Of a DNA stretch of 64,000 nt, positions 1 to 9,447 are shown one piece after another; the stretch's first letter is position 1; every line of letters begins with the position of its first letter. The notes below the pieces were generated by a model. It was not told the origin of the DNA and made no database searches. It worked only from the letters and a program-made list of their open reading frames with translations. Made by a program: the position numbers and the translations under genes. This DNA comes from Mesostigma viride (Eukaryota > Streptophyta > Mesostigmatophyceae > Mesostigmatales > Mesostigmataceae): positions 1,569,476 through 1,633,475 of the forward strand of contig RPFO01000670.1 in the NCBI GenBank assembly GCA_009746045.1, given 5' to 3'.

Positions 1-216
1 CGGATGTCGAAGTGTTGTCGTGGAAAGTTGCATCCCGTCAGCTTTCTTTCTTCTTGTAAGATCAATGTTTCATGATAGTTACGCCCGCCGTCGTTTCTTT
101 TTATTTTCGATGTCGAAGAATATGTCGTGAAAAGTGCAGCGCGTTCGTGTCCATTGGATCTTGTGATATCAATGTTTCCATGATAGTTACGCCCGCCGTC
201 GTTTCTGTTGCTTCTC
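1..216 (+). repeat. Tandem duplication of about 108 bp carrying stem-loop copies 1 and 2
   Basis: Two adjacent diverged copies (about 1-108 and 109-216) share a GATGTCGAAG-like start, an ATCAATGTTT-CATGATAGTT segment and the same stem-loop. The stem-loop arms are at 81-94 and 189-202 (ACGCC, loop CGCC, GTCGT, followed by TTCT). The outer pairs form; one inner pair is C opposite T. No reading frame is supported here. Confidence 0.7.
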
Positions 217-621
217 GTTCGTTTAAAAATATCTAATTAAGTTTTTACCATCGTTCACCTAAACAAATACTTTAAATCTGCACCCGTTAAACCACACCCC
301 CTCGAAATGACTCCATGGTTGCAGAACAAATGTCAGAAGAAGAACCAAAAAATGCTTTCGGAAACCACAAGCGCAAAAGGAAAGGGCCGATGACAACTTA
401 GAGACCCTTCGGAGGATGTGCCGGAGTTGGTTTTTACGGATGACGAGTTTGAAATACTCAAAAACATCAGGGGACAAGTTTCTTGAGAAAGCCTGGAAGG
501 CTTTATGACGCATGTGTTTGTGGGATGGCTAAAAAAAAAACTATTCGAGAATAGTAACTTGTTTATATAAATAATAAATTAATGTTTATGAATTTTTTTG
601 TTCGTTTTTTCCCTTGAAAAG
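217..621. other. AT-rich spacer, no supported gene
   Basis: I see no convincing coding frame. The stretch holds an A9 run near 532 and AATAAATTAATG near 575. It ends in a T-rich tract directly before the AG that precedes the ATG at 622. Confidence 0.5.
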
Positions 622-771
622 ATGGAGTCCGAGATCGTGAATGAAATCTACGGAAGCGTCCTTCAAAACGTTTTCAAACAAGTTCGCTTTCTGTCGCGTG
701 TCATATTCGAGGAAGTTCGAGTCGCGCAGGAGAGGACAGGCCGCCACTTGGCCGTTTTATTGGCGTTTTGA
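622..771 (+). CDS. Short hypothetical ORF or exon, 49 codons
   Basis: The frame opens with an ATG directly after AG at the end of a T-rich stretch and runs to a TGA. The product is helical and charged (MESEIVNEIYGSVLQNVF...), with no signal peptide or membrane segment and no family I recognise. It is the first of several plus-strand frames in this region whose ATG follows a 3' splice-site-like AG, so it may be an exon. A second frame beginning near 785 (MERIMYAQLADMN) may continue the coding region in another register. It could also be chance; confidence is low. Confidence 0.3.
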   Translation: MESEIVNEIYGSVLQNVFKQVRFLSRVIFEEVRVAQERTGRHLAVLLAF

Positions 772-871
772 TTCGTTCAGCCAAATGGAGAGAATTATGT
801 ACGCCCAGCTAGCTGATATGAACTTCTGTATTCAAGAGGGCTTTTTTTCAGACCACAGATGGATCTAAGAG

Positions 872-1468
872 TGCCAATAGACCCAAGGACGGAGTTCGCC
901 TTTTTGGTGCGTTCATTACAAAGGGGCCAAAGATAGAGTTGGGGGAAGAGGAAGGGGCTCAGCTTGGGTGCAAACCTACCGGGCGCGCATTTTACCCGAA
1001 TGTTACGCATTCTCTGCGCGTTGAGGGCTGATGCATGTGTAGGGCAGTACCCCTCAACATGAACTTTTTCTTGCTCTCTGACCCGATCGTTGAGGGATGG
1101 GGATCGCATGCGTGGTATGCGAAAGTGCTCCAAGGAGGGTTGTGCCGAAACAGGACCTCATCTCAAGTGGTGTAGAGATGTAGGATGCCAGATATTGCAG
1201 TGAGGATGCCAGCGTTGCGGACTGGAGTAGGCATAGGATAGATCGAACGTCTGAGGCAAGCGAGGGATGCTGGCAGGGTGAAGTGGGGGTTAACATGACG
1301 ACGATACTGGATAAAACTATGGGGTCTGATGTCGACTTCTCCTTCAACTTCTACGACGGCTCTGCCTCTTAGAAAAACTTGAAATGTAGAGTAATAACTT
1401 GTTTATATGATGTTATTTTTAATAAATTAATGTTTATTTATAACGTATCATTTTCCTCCTACGCGCAG
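872..1468. other. Spacer without a supported gene
   Basis: Frames on both strands are short and mutually overlapping, with no motif I recognise. AT-rich sequence with AATAAATTAATG (near 1420) resembles that near 575. The stretch ends in a pyrimidine tract and CAG at 1466-1468. Confidence 0.4.
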
Positions 1469-1471
1469 GAA

Positions 1472-1672
1472 ATGGTGGAGGTTAAGGAGAGTTTGGCCAA
1501 AAGGCAAAGGACCGACACACTTCGACAAAATGGAAGGAGTCTTCCATTGTACATCAAAAAAATAGTTGAGGATTACTGGCTCGCTTCCGATTCGACTCCT
1601 CGTCCGAGTCCGGTGATACCGGACAGTGTCAAAGTCTGGAAGGTTTCAGCACATCAATCGCACATTGAATAG
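1472..1672 (+). CDS. Short hypothetical ORF or exon, 66 codons
   Basis: The frame begins just after a TTTTCCTCCTACGCGCAG acceptor-like sequence and ends at a TAG. The product is basic in its first half (KESLAKRQRTDTLRQ) and Ser/Pro-rich at the end. I recognise no domain. A stem-loop of the local family begins 37 nt after the stop. Its neighbours are similar short plus-strand frames, so it is probably one exon or gene of a larger array. Confidence 0.35.
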   Translation: MVEVKESLAKRQRTDTLRQNGRSLPLYIKKIVEDYWLASDSTPRPSPVIPDSVKVWKVSAHQSHIE

Positions 1673-1708
1673 ATAATGTTTTATCGCCATATTGCTGTTC
1701 GACAAGTT

Positions 1709-1722
1709 GCGCCTTGGGGCGT
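1709..1722 (+). other. Stem-loop copy 3
   Basis: GCGCC, loop TTGG, GGCGT: all five pairs form (outer pair G-T), followed by TTCTTT. It lies between the stop at 1672 and the AG-ATG at 1835, 112 nt upstream of that AG. The segment from here to about 1850 is a diverged duplicate of 2848-2995. Confidence 0.75.
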
Positions 1723-1834
1723 TTCTTTGTGCCAAATTTAAACCTTCGTATTAATAAACAAGTACAAAAAAAAATTTCAAAACGTTTTTTGAATTTTATT
1801 TTCCGGGGCCGGTATGTTATCGTAACTGTCGCAG

Positions 1835-2699
1835 ATGTCCGGTTCGACGGAAGATTCGTCCGATTCGTCTAGTCACCTCCTGATGGAGGATTGGCAACGA
1901 CTTCAACAACACCAAGCGGTTGCCACTGTCATTCAGAGTGTTGCTCGCTCAATAGGGGCGCCGCGCAAGTGTGATGTGTCCACTTGCAAGAAAACCGCTC
2001 TCGGATTTGACTTGTATTGCCGAAAGCACGAAGAACATTCTCGTCACATCGAAAATGCCCTCAGTCGCGGACTTGGAATGGCGGGCGCCCTCGGACCTGG
2101 ATTGGCGGGGGGGCCCTGCGACTTCGCCTGGACATGACTGTCGGAGAGGTCGTGGGTGTAAATTTTGATTTCACCAGGGGAGACGAGTACTTCCTTGAAG
2201 ATTGGATAGTCAAAGACTCCGCGACAGGTGCGGACTTGGCAAAGGGAGGCTACGTTGCCGGCGCCCAAGAAAATGGTTGGAGTAGCTTGAGATGCTTTTT
2301 GATGACGACACCTTTTGCCGACTCGCGTGACACGGATGTAAGCGAACTTTATCGGCGTATGTGTTTTGCACTCGCCGACATTCCGCTGATAACTCAACGA
2401 GAGTTCGATTTTCGCGTGGAAACAAAAGCCAAAGCGATTGTATCCGGCGTGAAGGCGATTGTGGAGGAGGAGCAGGATTCTCTGTGTGCAGAGTATTTGG
2501 AGAGAGTGGCCCCGATGAAGACGAGGAGGTCCGAAATCTATCCTGACACCGCAACAAGGAGGCAAAGTTGGTGGCCGCCAAAGAAGAGATGTTCGCTCGT
2601 GTCGATGAAATGGCGGCGAAAGAGGTTCCGAGAGTTCGCTCGATCGGTTGTTGCAAAACCTGCAGAGAGTGGAACGAGTCGCGGGACAGTCTATATTGA
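1835..2699 (+). CDS. Hypothetical protein with a small Cys/His cluster, frame interrupted
   Basis: It starts at an ATG directly after TCGCAG. The first about 90 residues are Ser/Asp-rich and then carry KCDVSTCKKTALGFDLYCRKH, spaced C-x4-C-x10-C-x2-H. This could bind zinc and resembles the short C/H repeats of some WRKY-type and other plant and algal proteins; that is inference. The coding signal then moves to other frames (MTVGEVVGVNFDF... from about 2134 and a CCKTCREW tail). It ends at TGA 2697-2699, nine bases before a stem-loop. Register changes within one apparent protein suggest decay or unrecognised small introns. Function unknown. Confidence 0.4.
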
Positions 2700-2707
2700 T
2701 ATGAGTT

Positions 2708-2721
2708 GCGCCCGCCGGCGT
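2708..2721 (+). other. Stem-loop copy 4
   Basis: GCGCC, loop CGCC, GGCGT: a fully paired 5-bp stem followed by TTCTCT. It starts nine bases after the stop codon at 2699. Confidence 0.75.
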
Positions 2722-2847
2722 TTCTCTGGTGTTGAATGCCCCCCCTCTACATACACATTATATTGTCTGGACATTCGTATGTAGTGACAATCGTAGTCAA
2801 CGTGATTGCCATTCGTTTGTACGTAAAAAGTGGTTATTGAGGAAGTT

Positions 2848-2861
2848 GCGCCCCAGGGCGT
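2848..2861 (+). other. Stem-loop copy 5
   Basis: GCGCC, loop CCAG, GGCGT, followed by TTCTTTG. It is fully paired and 118 nt upstream of the AG before the ATG at 2980. The stem matches copy 3 but the loop differs. Confidence 0.75.
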
Positions 2862-2979
2862 TTCTTTGTTGCATTTTCTTCAAATTTTAGCTCGCATAAA
2901 TAGATGAAGATGACTTAATAAATGCCAATTTTTTTTAATAATATAAACTACTCGCGGCCGGTATGTTCTGGTTTCGCAG

Positions 2980-3671
2980 ATGTCCAGTCTGACGGTCGAC
3001 ATAAGGGGACGTCCATATCAGGACGCTGTTTTCCGGATTTTTGAGAAGGATCCCGAAAGAAGTGCCGGGATAGGAAATGTAAAAAGCTGTCAATTACCGA
3101 CATGGGTCTGTGTGGGGAACACATCGTAGCTTTCGGAAAGGACATGATTTCCCGTCATCTGCAACAATACGTTGACAACAATTGTGTGGGAGGGGCGCAG
3201 ATGGACGTCCTTCTTGAGGATGGAGTGGACGGAGCCAAAAGGGCTGTAATTCGGCTGTCGGAAATGGATGATGACAAAGAGGACGTGAACATTCGCCTTA
3301 GGAGGCACGACGACAACACGGCCGATTGTGTGTTTGGGTCTGGAGGAATGGAGGATGAGAGCCAGGTCTTCCATGATGCCGCGGAGAAGGTGGTTGAATG
3401 GATGATGGGTTGGTCAAATCTTGACGTTCGCATATTCAACCGTCTGACGTCTGATTTCCTTCTTAGGGGAAGTTTCAAGATGGTTGACCGTGCAAGGCAG
3501 TCCAGGAACCAGCTATCCCTTTCCATGGCCAGTCCGATCGCACGCATGATTAAGGAGGGCCCTCTTCCGCGCAACCTTGCCTCGAGATTTCGAAAATACC
3601 ATGAAGGGCCGACCGAAAATCAGCAGCGATTTCCCATTCGCGAACCACTTATGGGTCGACGGAGTTGGTAA
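2980..3671 (+). CDS. Hypothetical protein, about 225 codons across two registers
   Basis: The ATG follows GGTTTCGCAG. The 45 bases before it match those before the ATG at 1835, so the two starts share an origin. The N-terminal stretch reads MSSLTVDIRGRPYQDAVF. The main frame (from 3102) contains HIVAFGKDMISRHLQQYVDN and a long acidic and basic body ending at TAA 3669-3671. There are no transmembrane segments and I recognise no family. The reading register changes once near the front. Its neighbours and the stem-loops downstream place it in the same array. Confidence 0.4.
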
Positions 3672-3754
3672 CGAATTTTTTTGCATTTCCTTGCCAAATG
3701 ATTCTTTATGAGGGACATAGAGTTGTTTGTATAGAGAGTGAATTGACGAAAGTT

Positions 3755-3768
3755 GCGACGGCGGTCGC
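3755..3768 (+). other. Stem-loop copy 6, with compensated pair
   Basis: GCGAC, loop GGCG, GTCGC, followed by ATCTTTT. All five pairs are Watson-Crick. Here the fourth pair is A-T where copies 3-5 have C-G, and the outer pair is G-C where they have G-T, so both sides of the stem change together. Confidence 0.8.
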
Positions 3769-3867
3769 ATCTTTTAGTGCGTCGTTCTCTTGTTATGAAT
3801 CTCTGTTCATTCTGAATTATAACGTTGTTTGTACCTTGACATAATGATGCATTTTTTGTATTGAGTT

Positions 3868-3881
3868 GCGACGTGGGGCGC
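3868..3881 (+). other. Stem-loop copy 7
   Basis: GCGAC, loop GTGG, GGCGC, followed by ATCTTCC. Four of five pairs form. It is 53 nt upstream of the GTTGTTGCAG that precedes the ATG at 3935. Confidence 0.7.
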
Positions 3882-3934
3882 ATCTTCCTGCTGACTCGTA
3901 TGATTTTTCCAATTTTTTTGTTTTGTTGTTGCAG

Positions 3935-4596
3935 ATGGAAAAGGGCGGCCCTACATCGCAGGTGGTCGGCGACTCTCCCCCTAGGGGGAAGGGTCTGAAG
4001 GGCAACCAGTTCAGGCCCAAGGCGCCTCCTCACAACAGCCTCCTCACAAGCGTGCAAGGGAGGGCACGCCGCCCCCAATGGTGGAATCTGGTGTCAGCTT
4101 TGCCGCGGTCACTGGGAAGGATGAGTACCACGGTGGTCGTGAGATGGTGGACGATCCGGTTGCGCGGTCTCAGATTGAGCGGTTTCAGCGACTCGCGAAT
4201 GGCACTCGTGAACAGCAATCGCGCTGTACCAAGACATCCTTAATGACAAACCTGAAGTCGCCAAGGTGCCTTATCTCTCCAAAAGCACATTCATGCCTCG
4301 TTCGAAACCATGCTCCAGCAGGAGCTAAGGGTGGCTCGGTTGGCTCAGAATCAGACAGTAGCCGCCGCGCCCTCCCATGCCGCGCCTGCCGCAGTAGCCC
4401 AAAAGAGGGGGGAGAGTGTGCACGAGTCGGCCGCAGTGCCCTCAACCGCAAGGGATCCCCCGCGACTTCCAAGCCGGTCGCGACGGGCGATATGCCCCCG
4501 CCGCGGCCAAGGGGAAGGGGGAAGGGGGTCGATGCAGGGGAAGAAGAAGTTTTCGAAATGACGCCGAGCAATTTGGAAGGTGGCGGGTCGATCTTC
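3935..4596 (+). CDS. Hypothetical multi-exon gene, first exon
   Basis: The ATG follows GTTGCAG. The reading frame is protein-like in pieces: MEKGGPTSQVVGDSPP at the start, then EYHGGREMVDDPVARSQIERF, then an Ala/Pro-rich low-complexity part after MLQQELRVARLAQ. It ends at a canonical donor (GTAAGT from 4597). The pieces are in different registers, so the copy looks decayed. No domain recognised. Following exons at 4717, 4901 and 5106 have matching splice signals. Confidence 0.4.
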
Positions 4597-4716
4597 GTAA
4601 GTCTCTGCCCATTTAATTGATGTCGTGAAATACATAAGCATTTTTTTGCAATATTCGCCAGAAATGTCATTTCCGACAACTAAGCGGATTTTTACTTTCC
4701 GTTGAAATGTTCGCAG

Positions 4717-4981
4717 GGCCGGCAAGAGGATGTGGGTGCAAGAGAAGCCCGCTCAATGGCGGGAAGCACCCAGGTACATGAGTGCGTCAGATTCCTCTCC
4801 GGTTTACTTGTAATGAAATGGTTTGCGTGCGTATATCCTTGTTTATTTTTGTAGTAATTTTTTTCTTGTTAATCGACAATCGCGTTTGCTTTTTTTACAG
4901 GGAAGTCCGTTCGAGCAGCAAGAGGGCGGTGAGAGGAGGGGAAGTGGATCTTACGGTGGTTCCACTGCAGAGGGGGGAAGG
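4717..4981 (+). CDS. Two small exons (4717-4773 and 4901-4981) of the same gene
   Basis: Exon 4717-4773 follows TGTTCGCAG and ends before GTACATG. Exon 4901-4981 follows a T-tract plus ACAG and ends before GTAAGT. Both encode Gly/Ser/Gln/Glu-rich sequence (GRQEDVGAREARS; GSPFEQQEGGERRGSG). The introns at 4597-4716 and 4774-4900 have no stem-loop, which shows the element is not a fixed part of every intron here. Function unknown. Confidence 0.4.
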
Positions 4982-5039
4982 GTAAGTTACCGTTGACTTA
5001 CAAATTGAAAGTTTAGGTTCGTCCTCAATTGACAGAGTT

Positions 5040-5053
5040 ACGACGGCCGGCGT
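5040..5053 (+). other. Stem-loop copy 8, inside the intron 4982-5105
   Basis: ACGAC, loop GGCC, GGCGT, followed by TTCTCTA. Four pairs form, with an A opposite G. The host intron is well defined (GTAAGT at 4982, TTGCAG at 5100-5105), so this copy is intronic. It lies 52 nt upstream of the acceptor. Confidence 0.7.
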
Positions 5054-5105
5054 TTCTCTACACTTTTCTTACATTAAAAATCTTCCGTTGATAATGTTCT
5101 TGCAG

Positions 5106-5610
5106 GAAGCCGGTCGTCAGGGTGGGGCAAATCTCCAGGGAGAGGGGGCTATCGCTGTCGGTGAGCCTGTGTCAGAGGGCGCGGTGGAAGCGACGGCGAT
5201 ACTGCGAAAATGACACGCTTTAAGGAGCAAGCGGATGCTTATAAACTGAGGACGTTAGCAAAGCGGGTTGTGGCCGAGGTGAGAACGGAAACAGCCCCAC
5301 CTGAGGTACGGAACCAGATGATGACTCTCCATCAAGTCGCTGAGTTGATCGTGAAGAATGCGTGCGCGCCCGATGGAGCCACACAGCCTGAGGAGATCCC
5401 GAGCGCCAAGGCCTTGATAAAGTGGATGCAGGAGAACCTGTTCGAGGGCAAAGGAAGGAGAGGAAGTGTAAACTGAAGACGGTGACGATGGCGGACGCCA
5501 AGACTCTGATCAAGATGTTGAAGGAACACGATGCCCGCCGGGACAAGTCTCCGAAGATCGCGAAGGGGTCGAAGAAAGCGGCTGAAGCAGCAGCGGTTGA
5601 GGGGAATGAG
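5106..5610 (+). CDS. Exon of hypothetical gene, helical basic and acidic segments
   Basis: The exon is bounded by TTGCAG and GTAAGT. It encodes EAGRQGGANLQGEGAIAVGE, then in other registers RFKEQADAYKLRTLAKRVVA and KTLIKMLKEHDARRDKSPK, a Lys/Ala-rich helix ending in GNE at the donor. The predicted character is soluble and helical. No catalytic motif or family is recognised. The register changes indicate decay or sequence error. The 3' end of this exon (GGGGAATGAG) is echoed at the start of each unit of the array that follows. Confidence 0.4.
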
Positions 5611-6195
5611 GTAAGTCTACCTCTGTTGTGAGGGGGGCTTTGTTCTTGAGGTCCACGTTTCATGTAGGTTGCGACGGCCGGCGTTTCTTAAGTGTGACAC
5701 TTACTTCCTTTTGACTAACACTTACTTCCTTTCCTGATTTCGCATCGTTGAGGGAAATGAGCCAAGTGTACCTCTGTTGTGAGGGGGGCTTTGATCTTGA
5801 GGTTTAGGTTTCATCTAGGTTGCGACGGCCGGCGTTTCTCAAGTGTGACATTTACTTTATTCCTTTTGGTTATGCTTTCCTGATTTTTTCCTATCATTGT
5901 TAAGGGGAATGAGGTAAGTGTACCTCTGTTGTGAGGGGGCTTCTTGAGATCCAGGTTTCATGTAGGTTGCGACGGCCGGCGTTTCTTAAGTGTGACACTT
6001 ACTTCCTTTTGACTATGTTTTCCTGATTTTTTCGCATCACGGTTGAGGGAAATGAGCCGAGTGTACCTCTGTTGTGAGGGGGGCTTTGATGTTGAGGTTC
6101 AGGTTTCATGTAGGTTGCGACGGCCGGCGTTTCTCAATCGACATTTACTTTATTCCTTTTGGTTATGCTTTCCTGATTTTTTCGCATCACTGCAG
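5604..6195 (+). repeat. Four tandem units of about 148 bp filling one intron, each with a stem-loop
   Basis: Units begin near 5604, 5754, 5906 and 6049, each with GGRAATGAG followed by GTACCTCTGTTGTGAGGGG-like sequence. Each unit has a stem-loop (5671-5684, 5822-5835, 5969-5982, 6117-6130; GCGAC, GGCC, GGCGT). Units 1 and 3 share TTAAGTGTGACACTTACTT; units 2 and 4 share GACATTTACTTTATTCC. The array therefore grew by doubling a two-unit block. Units 1 and 3 keep GAG-GTAAGT while units 2 and 4 read GAGCCAAGT or GAGCCGAGT. Only the last unit ends in CTGCAG and is joined to coding sequence. Confidence 0.8.
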
Positions 6196-7380
6196 TACGT
6201 GCAGGCCGAGAGGGCGACCCACGCGGCCATCCTGTACTCAATCAGCCTCGACCAGCACCCGCGCCGCGAGAACATGAAAATAGATAGTACGTGGACTGCT
6301 GCCGTCGACGAACACCAGAAGGGACTCTCCGAAGCACTTGCGACCTACAAGGGGAAGGCGCTGAAGGGAAAGGGGAAAGGAAAGGAGGTGGAGGTTGCGG
6401 ATGCTCCCGTGTCTCTGCTTGAGAAATGGGAGAAGTCCCCGGTGTCGCAGGATGATGATGACATCCTGGATGTGAACGATGAGATCGCGAAGGGCAAACG
6501 GTTGCGGCAGGAGCTTGCCGTTCAGCCTCGGGACCTCGATGAGATGTCCAAAGCCTTGGTGCATCGAAATCGGGTGTGGACAAGGAACCTGTTCGTTGGG
6601 CCTCAGAAGCTCCTCGCACGAGACTTGCATCTGTCGAGAGGCGAGCAGAACGCCACCATTTTTGCCACTCGGAGTCCGACTACGGCCACGACAAGCTGGT
6701 GATTCCTGTGTGGCGGTACTCGTTCCAGTTTTTGGCTGACCGGTTCCCCAACACTTTTCATGAGTGGATGAAAAACGAGAACACCAGCGTCAGGTCGCGC
6801 AACTTTTCGGGGAGATGGGGGGGCACGGACAATGAAGGCTGGCTACGCTCGCGCAATGACTGACAAAGAGATTGATATCTACCTGCGAACGAGCTCGGCC
6901 AAGGAGATGGCCGAAGCTGCTTCCACCAAGGTTCTGACAGGACGGGCCGATGTGCTGGACTCACTTAAGCCCGTGGACGTGAGAAAGGCCGCGCTTTTGG
7001 ACAGTTTGTGCAAGTCCGCCTGGGAGATGGCTCCACTCGAGAAGAAGCCATTGTTGCCGCCAGCCATTTGCGGCTTTCTCGTGCTGGACGGGAACCACTT
7101 TACCACACTCATCAAATCGGTGAAATTCGAACTGGTCGCCCCAAATATGACGGTGGACCAAAGATCTGTGTGGTACCAGGCAATGCTGAACGGTTTCATG
7201 AAGGCGGAAAAGCTAAGGGTCGTTGCGCGGGGAGGGAAGGAGCAGGAAGTCACGAAGACCGTGGCCGCGGAGAAGCTGGAGGAGTGGGCAATGGATTGGA
7301 AGAAATTCGGGGGGGTGGACGTGCAGATGCTCAAGGGTGAGACCATCCTGCCGACCTGGTGGCAGATCCGTGAAGAGAAG
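6196..7380 (+). CDS. Large exon of hypothetical gene
   Basis: The exon lies between ACTGCAG and GTAAGC. The first part (YVQAERATHAAILYSIS..., then a Lys/Gly-rich GKGKGKEVEV stretch and DDDDILDVNDEIAKGKRLRQ) is in one frame. A middle part with KLVIPVWRYSFQFLADRF is in a second. The last part (TDKEIDIYLRTSSAKEM... to PTWWQIREEK) is back in the first. There are about two changes of register. The composition is that of a soluble globular protein with a low-complexity linker. I recognise no family and propose no function. It continues into the exon at 7637. Confidence 0.45.
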
Positions 7381-7383
7381 GTA

Positions 7384-7560
7384 AGCCAAGTTGCGACCGC
7401 CGGCGTTTCTATAAGTGGTTTTCTCGTGTTATTTTCAGTATGCCATTAGTTTGGTAAAGATGCGACCACCGGCGTTTCTATAAGGGGTTTTCATGTTCCA
7501 CCTTAGTATGCCATATTTTTGTCAAGATGCGACCGCCGGCGTTTCTGTCAGTCGTATTCT
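7384..7560 (+). repeat. Three tandem units of about 68 bp in the intron 7381-7636, each with a stem-loop
   Basis: The stem-loops are at 7393-7406 (GCGAC, CGCC, GGCGT), 7462-7475 (GCGAC, CACC, GGCGT) and 7529-7542 (GCGAC, CGCC, GGCGT). The first two units share TATAAGNGGTTTTC and AGTATGCCAT; the third is more diverged. The last stem-loop is 94 nt upstream of the acceptor GATGCAG ending at 7636. Confidence 0.75.
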
Positions 7561-7636
7561 TGTTCTCAGTTGAGTTGTGCTTATTTGGGAGGACTATCGA
7601 TGTGTCTCTGCGCGTTGTTGCCCTACGGCGATGCAG

Positions 7637-9447
7637 GTTTCCGAACAGTCGGCGATGATCGAAGTTGTCAGGCAGCTCGGGAACGCCATGAACGCCGAGG
7701 ACACAGCCCAAGCCAAGGCAACGTGGGGCTCAGCGCTGGGGGATGTGCACCGGGCCTACCAGGCATATGGACCCCTCAAGAGAGGGAAGGGCGTGTCTAT
7801 CCCAACTCCTCTGTACGGCAAGATCTGGGCGATTGTGAAGCCCTTTTGGCAGAAAGGAGAGCAAGCCAAGGCCGAAGGGGACGGCGCAGGCGACAAGGCA
7901 GGGGGGCTGAAGAGACGGACAAGTGGGGGCCGGACCAGAAGAACTTCATGCAGCGCTGGCTGTTCTGGTGTGAGGACCCTTTGAAGCCCGCTGTCGACGG
8001 CAAGCCGGCGATCGCACAGGATATCGCGGCTCGGCAAGACTTCCTTGACACGCGCCCTAAAGACAAGGCGCACGAACTGTCCATTTTCACCGCGCATCGG
8101 GAACTTGCGAGTTTCCAGTACTTCGACAGCCTGATCCAAGCGCCGATCATGTCCTGTGAGGCCCCTCCCAGCAACCTGATAAAAATAATGGAAGTCGCCA
8201 AGAATTTGATAGAGGCGGCAAAGCAATTCGCCCACATCAAGTTCCTGGAGAACCCCGAGCTGATTGGCTCCTGCAGACAACTAAACGGGACTTTCGACCC
8301 CGTATTGGTGAGGGAGCACGTGTTTGGCGTGAAGCTGAAGGGCACCTTCGCCACGGACCTCGACAAGTTCATCGCCGACTGCCGCCTGACCAGAGACTTT
8401 TGGCGGGTGGTCGTCACGGCCACGAGGGCGATCATTCTCACGCTGAGGGACCTTCCGCCGGCTAAAAGGAAAGTGGTCGACCAGAAGGACTGGAAGTTCC
8501 CGAGAGGGCTGCTCGCTTCCCACCCCCGTCATTTGTATGACGATTTGGGTGTGAAGACCAAACATCTGCTGGGTGTGCCACAGGAGGCGGCGGCGGAGGT
8601 CGAGAAGGAGGTCGAGGAGGCGCGGAGGAGGGGACTACCAAGGCCAAGAAGGGGTGGCGGGACAGGTTGGAAGCCTACAGCGATTGGAAGGGGGTGAGGA
8701 TGGGATCCGACTGGATCGCATACAGGACAATGACATGGAAGGAAAACGAAAAAAGAAAGGATCTGGTGGTGACGAAGGTGGTGGACGAGTTGTGCACGGG
8801 GTCTGACAAAATTCCTCGGTCGCTGAAGGACCAGGCGTTTGCTGTGCTGGACCTGGCAGCTGACAGCAACGAGAAGTGGAGGAACCTGCGCAAGTGGGAC
8901 CAGACTGCATTCCGGAGGAGCGCCACATTCCCAAACCCTCCTCGCATTTGAGCCCGGTCGTGTGGGATGTGGTTGACAAGATGACCAACGCCCTTTTTAG
9001 GGACCCTGCAGAGTTCTGCTGGTGTTCGGGGAGCCCGCCCATATCCGCCGGTGGAAGCGCCTGGTCCGCCTTATCAAATATTGGCTTGTTGAAGATGGGT
9101 GGGAAGGCCTCGCCTACTTTTCCGACGACGATTCTTCGTCTGATGAGGATGATGATTCGGAGAAGGGGGAAGAGAGGGAGGAGGAAGAGGGGGAGGCGGA
9201 TGAGGATGAGGATGAGAAGGAGGAGGATGAGGAGAAGGAGGAAGAGGGGGAGGAGGATATTGCTGAGGGGCACCCGCCCGGGGTGGGTGGGGGCAGGCGG
9301 AGGGGGAGAAAGGGGATGGGGAGGAGGGAGGAGGGGGAGGGGGAGAGGGACGGGGGAGGAGATGGAAGGGGAGGGAAAAAGCGCCGTCGGGGTGATGGAG
9401 GCTCGCGTGATGAGACAATGGGGGGGGATGAAGACAACAGGGGGGAG
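7637..9447 (+). CDS. Large exon of hypothetical gene with acidic tail
   Basis: It starts after GATGCAG and may end at GTAAGC (9448). Segments in order: VSEQSAMIEVVRQLGNAMNA with a helical body, a longer globular part (KNFMQRWLFWCEDPLKP..., FLENPELIGSCRQLNGTF, TRDFWRVVVTATRAIILTL), a Trp/Lys-rich stretch (KGVRMGSDWIAYRTM), then HIRRWKRLVRLIKYWLVEDG, and finally about 60 residues almost all Glu/Asp/Gly/Arg. The segments occupy different registers, with several changes, mostly near G-runs. I recognise no domain. The acidic tail is typical of nuclear or chromatin proteins, but that is not proof of function. Confidence 0.45.
9120..9420 (+). repeat. Purine-rich low-complexity tract
   Basis: About 300 bp are nearly all G and A on the plus strand (GAGGAGGAAGAGG-like, then GGGG-rich). 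Many G3-G6 runs make G-quadruplex or triplex formation possible. In the reading frame they encode Glu/Asp, then Gly/Arg. Confidence 0.7.

Noticed and set aside
81-7542. Giant-virus style hairpin transcription terminators in a captured viral segment
   Set aside because: Several copies lie inside introns with clear GTAAG and CAG ends, not only after stop codons. I recognise no viral hallmark protein.
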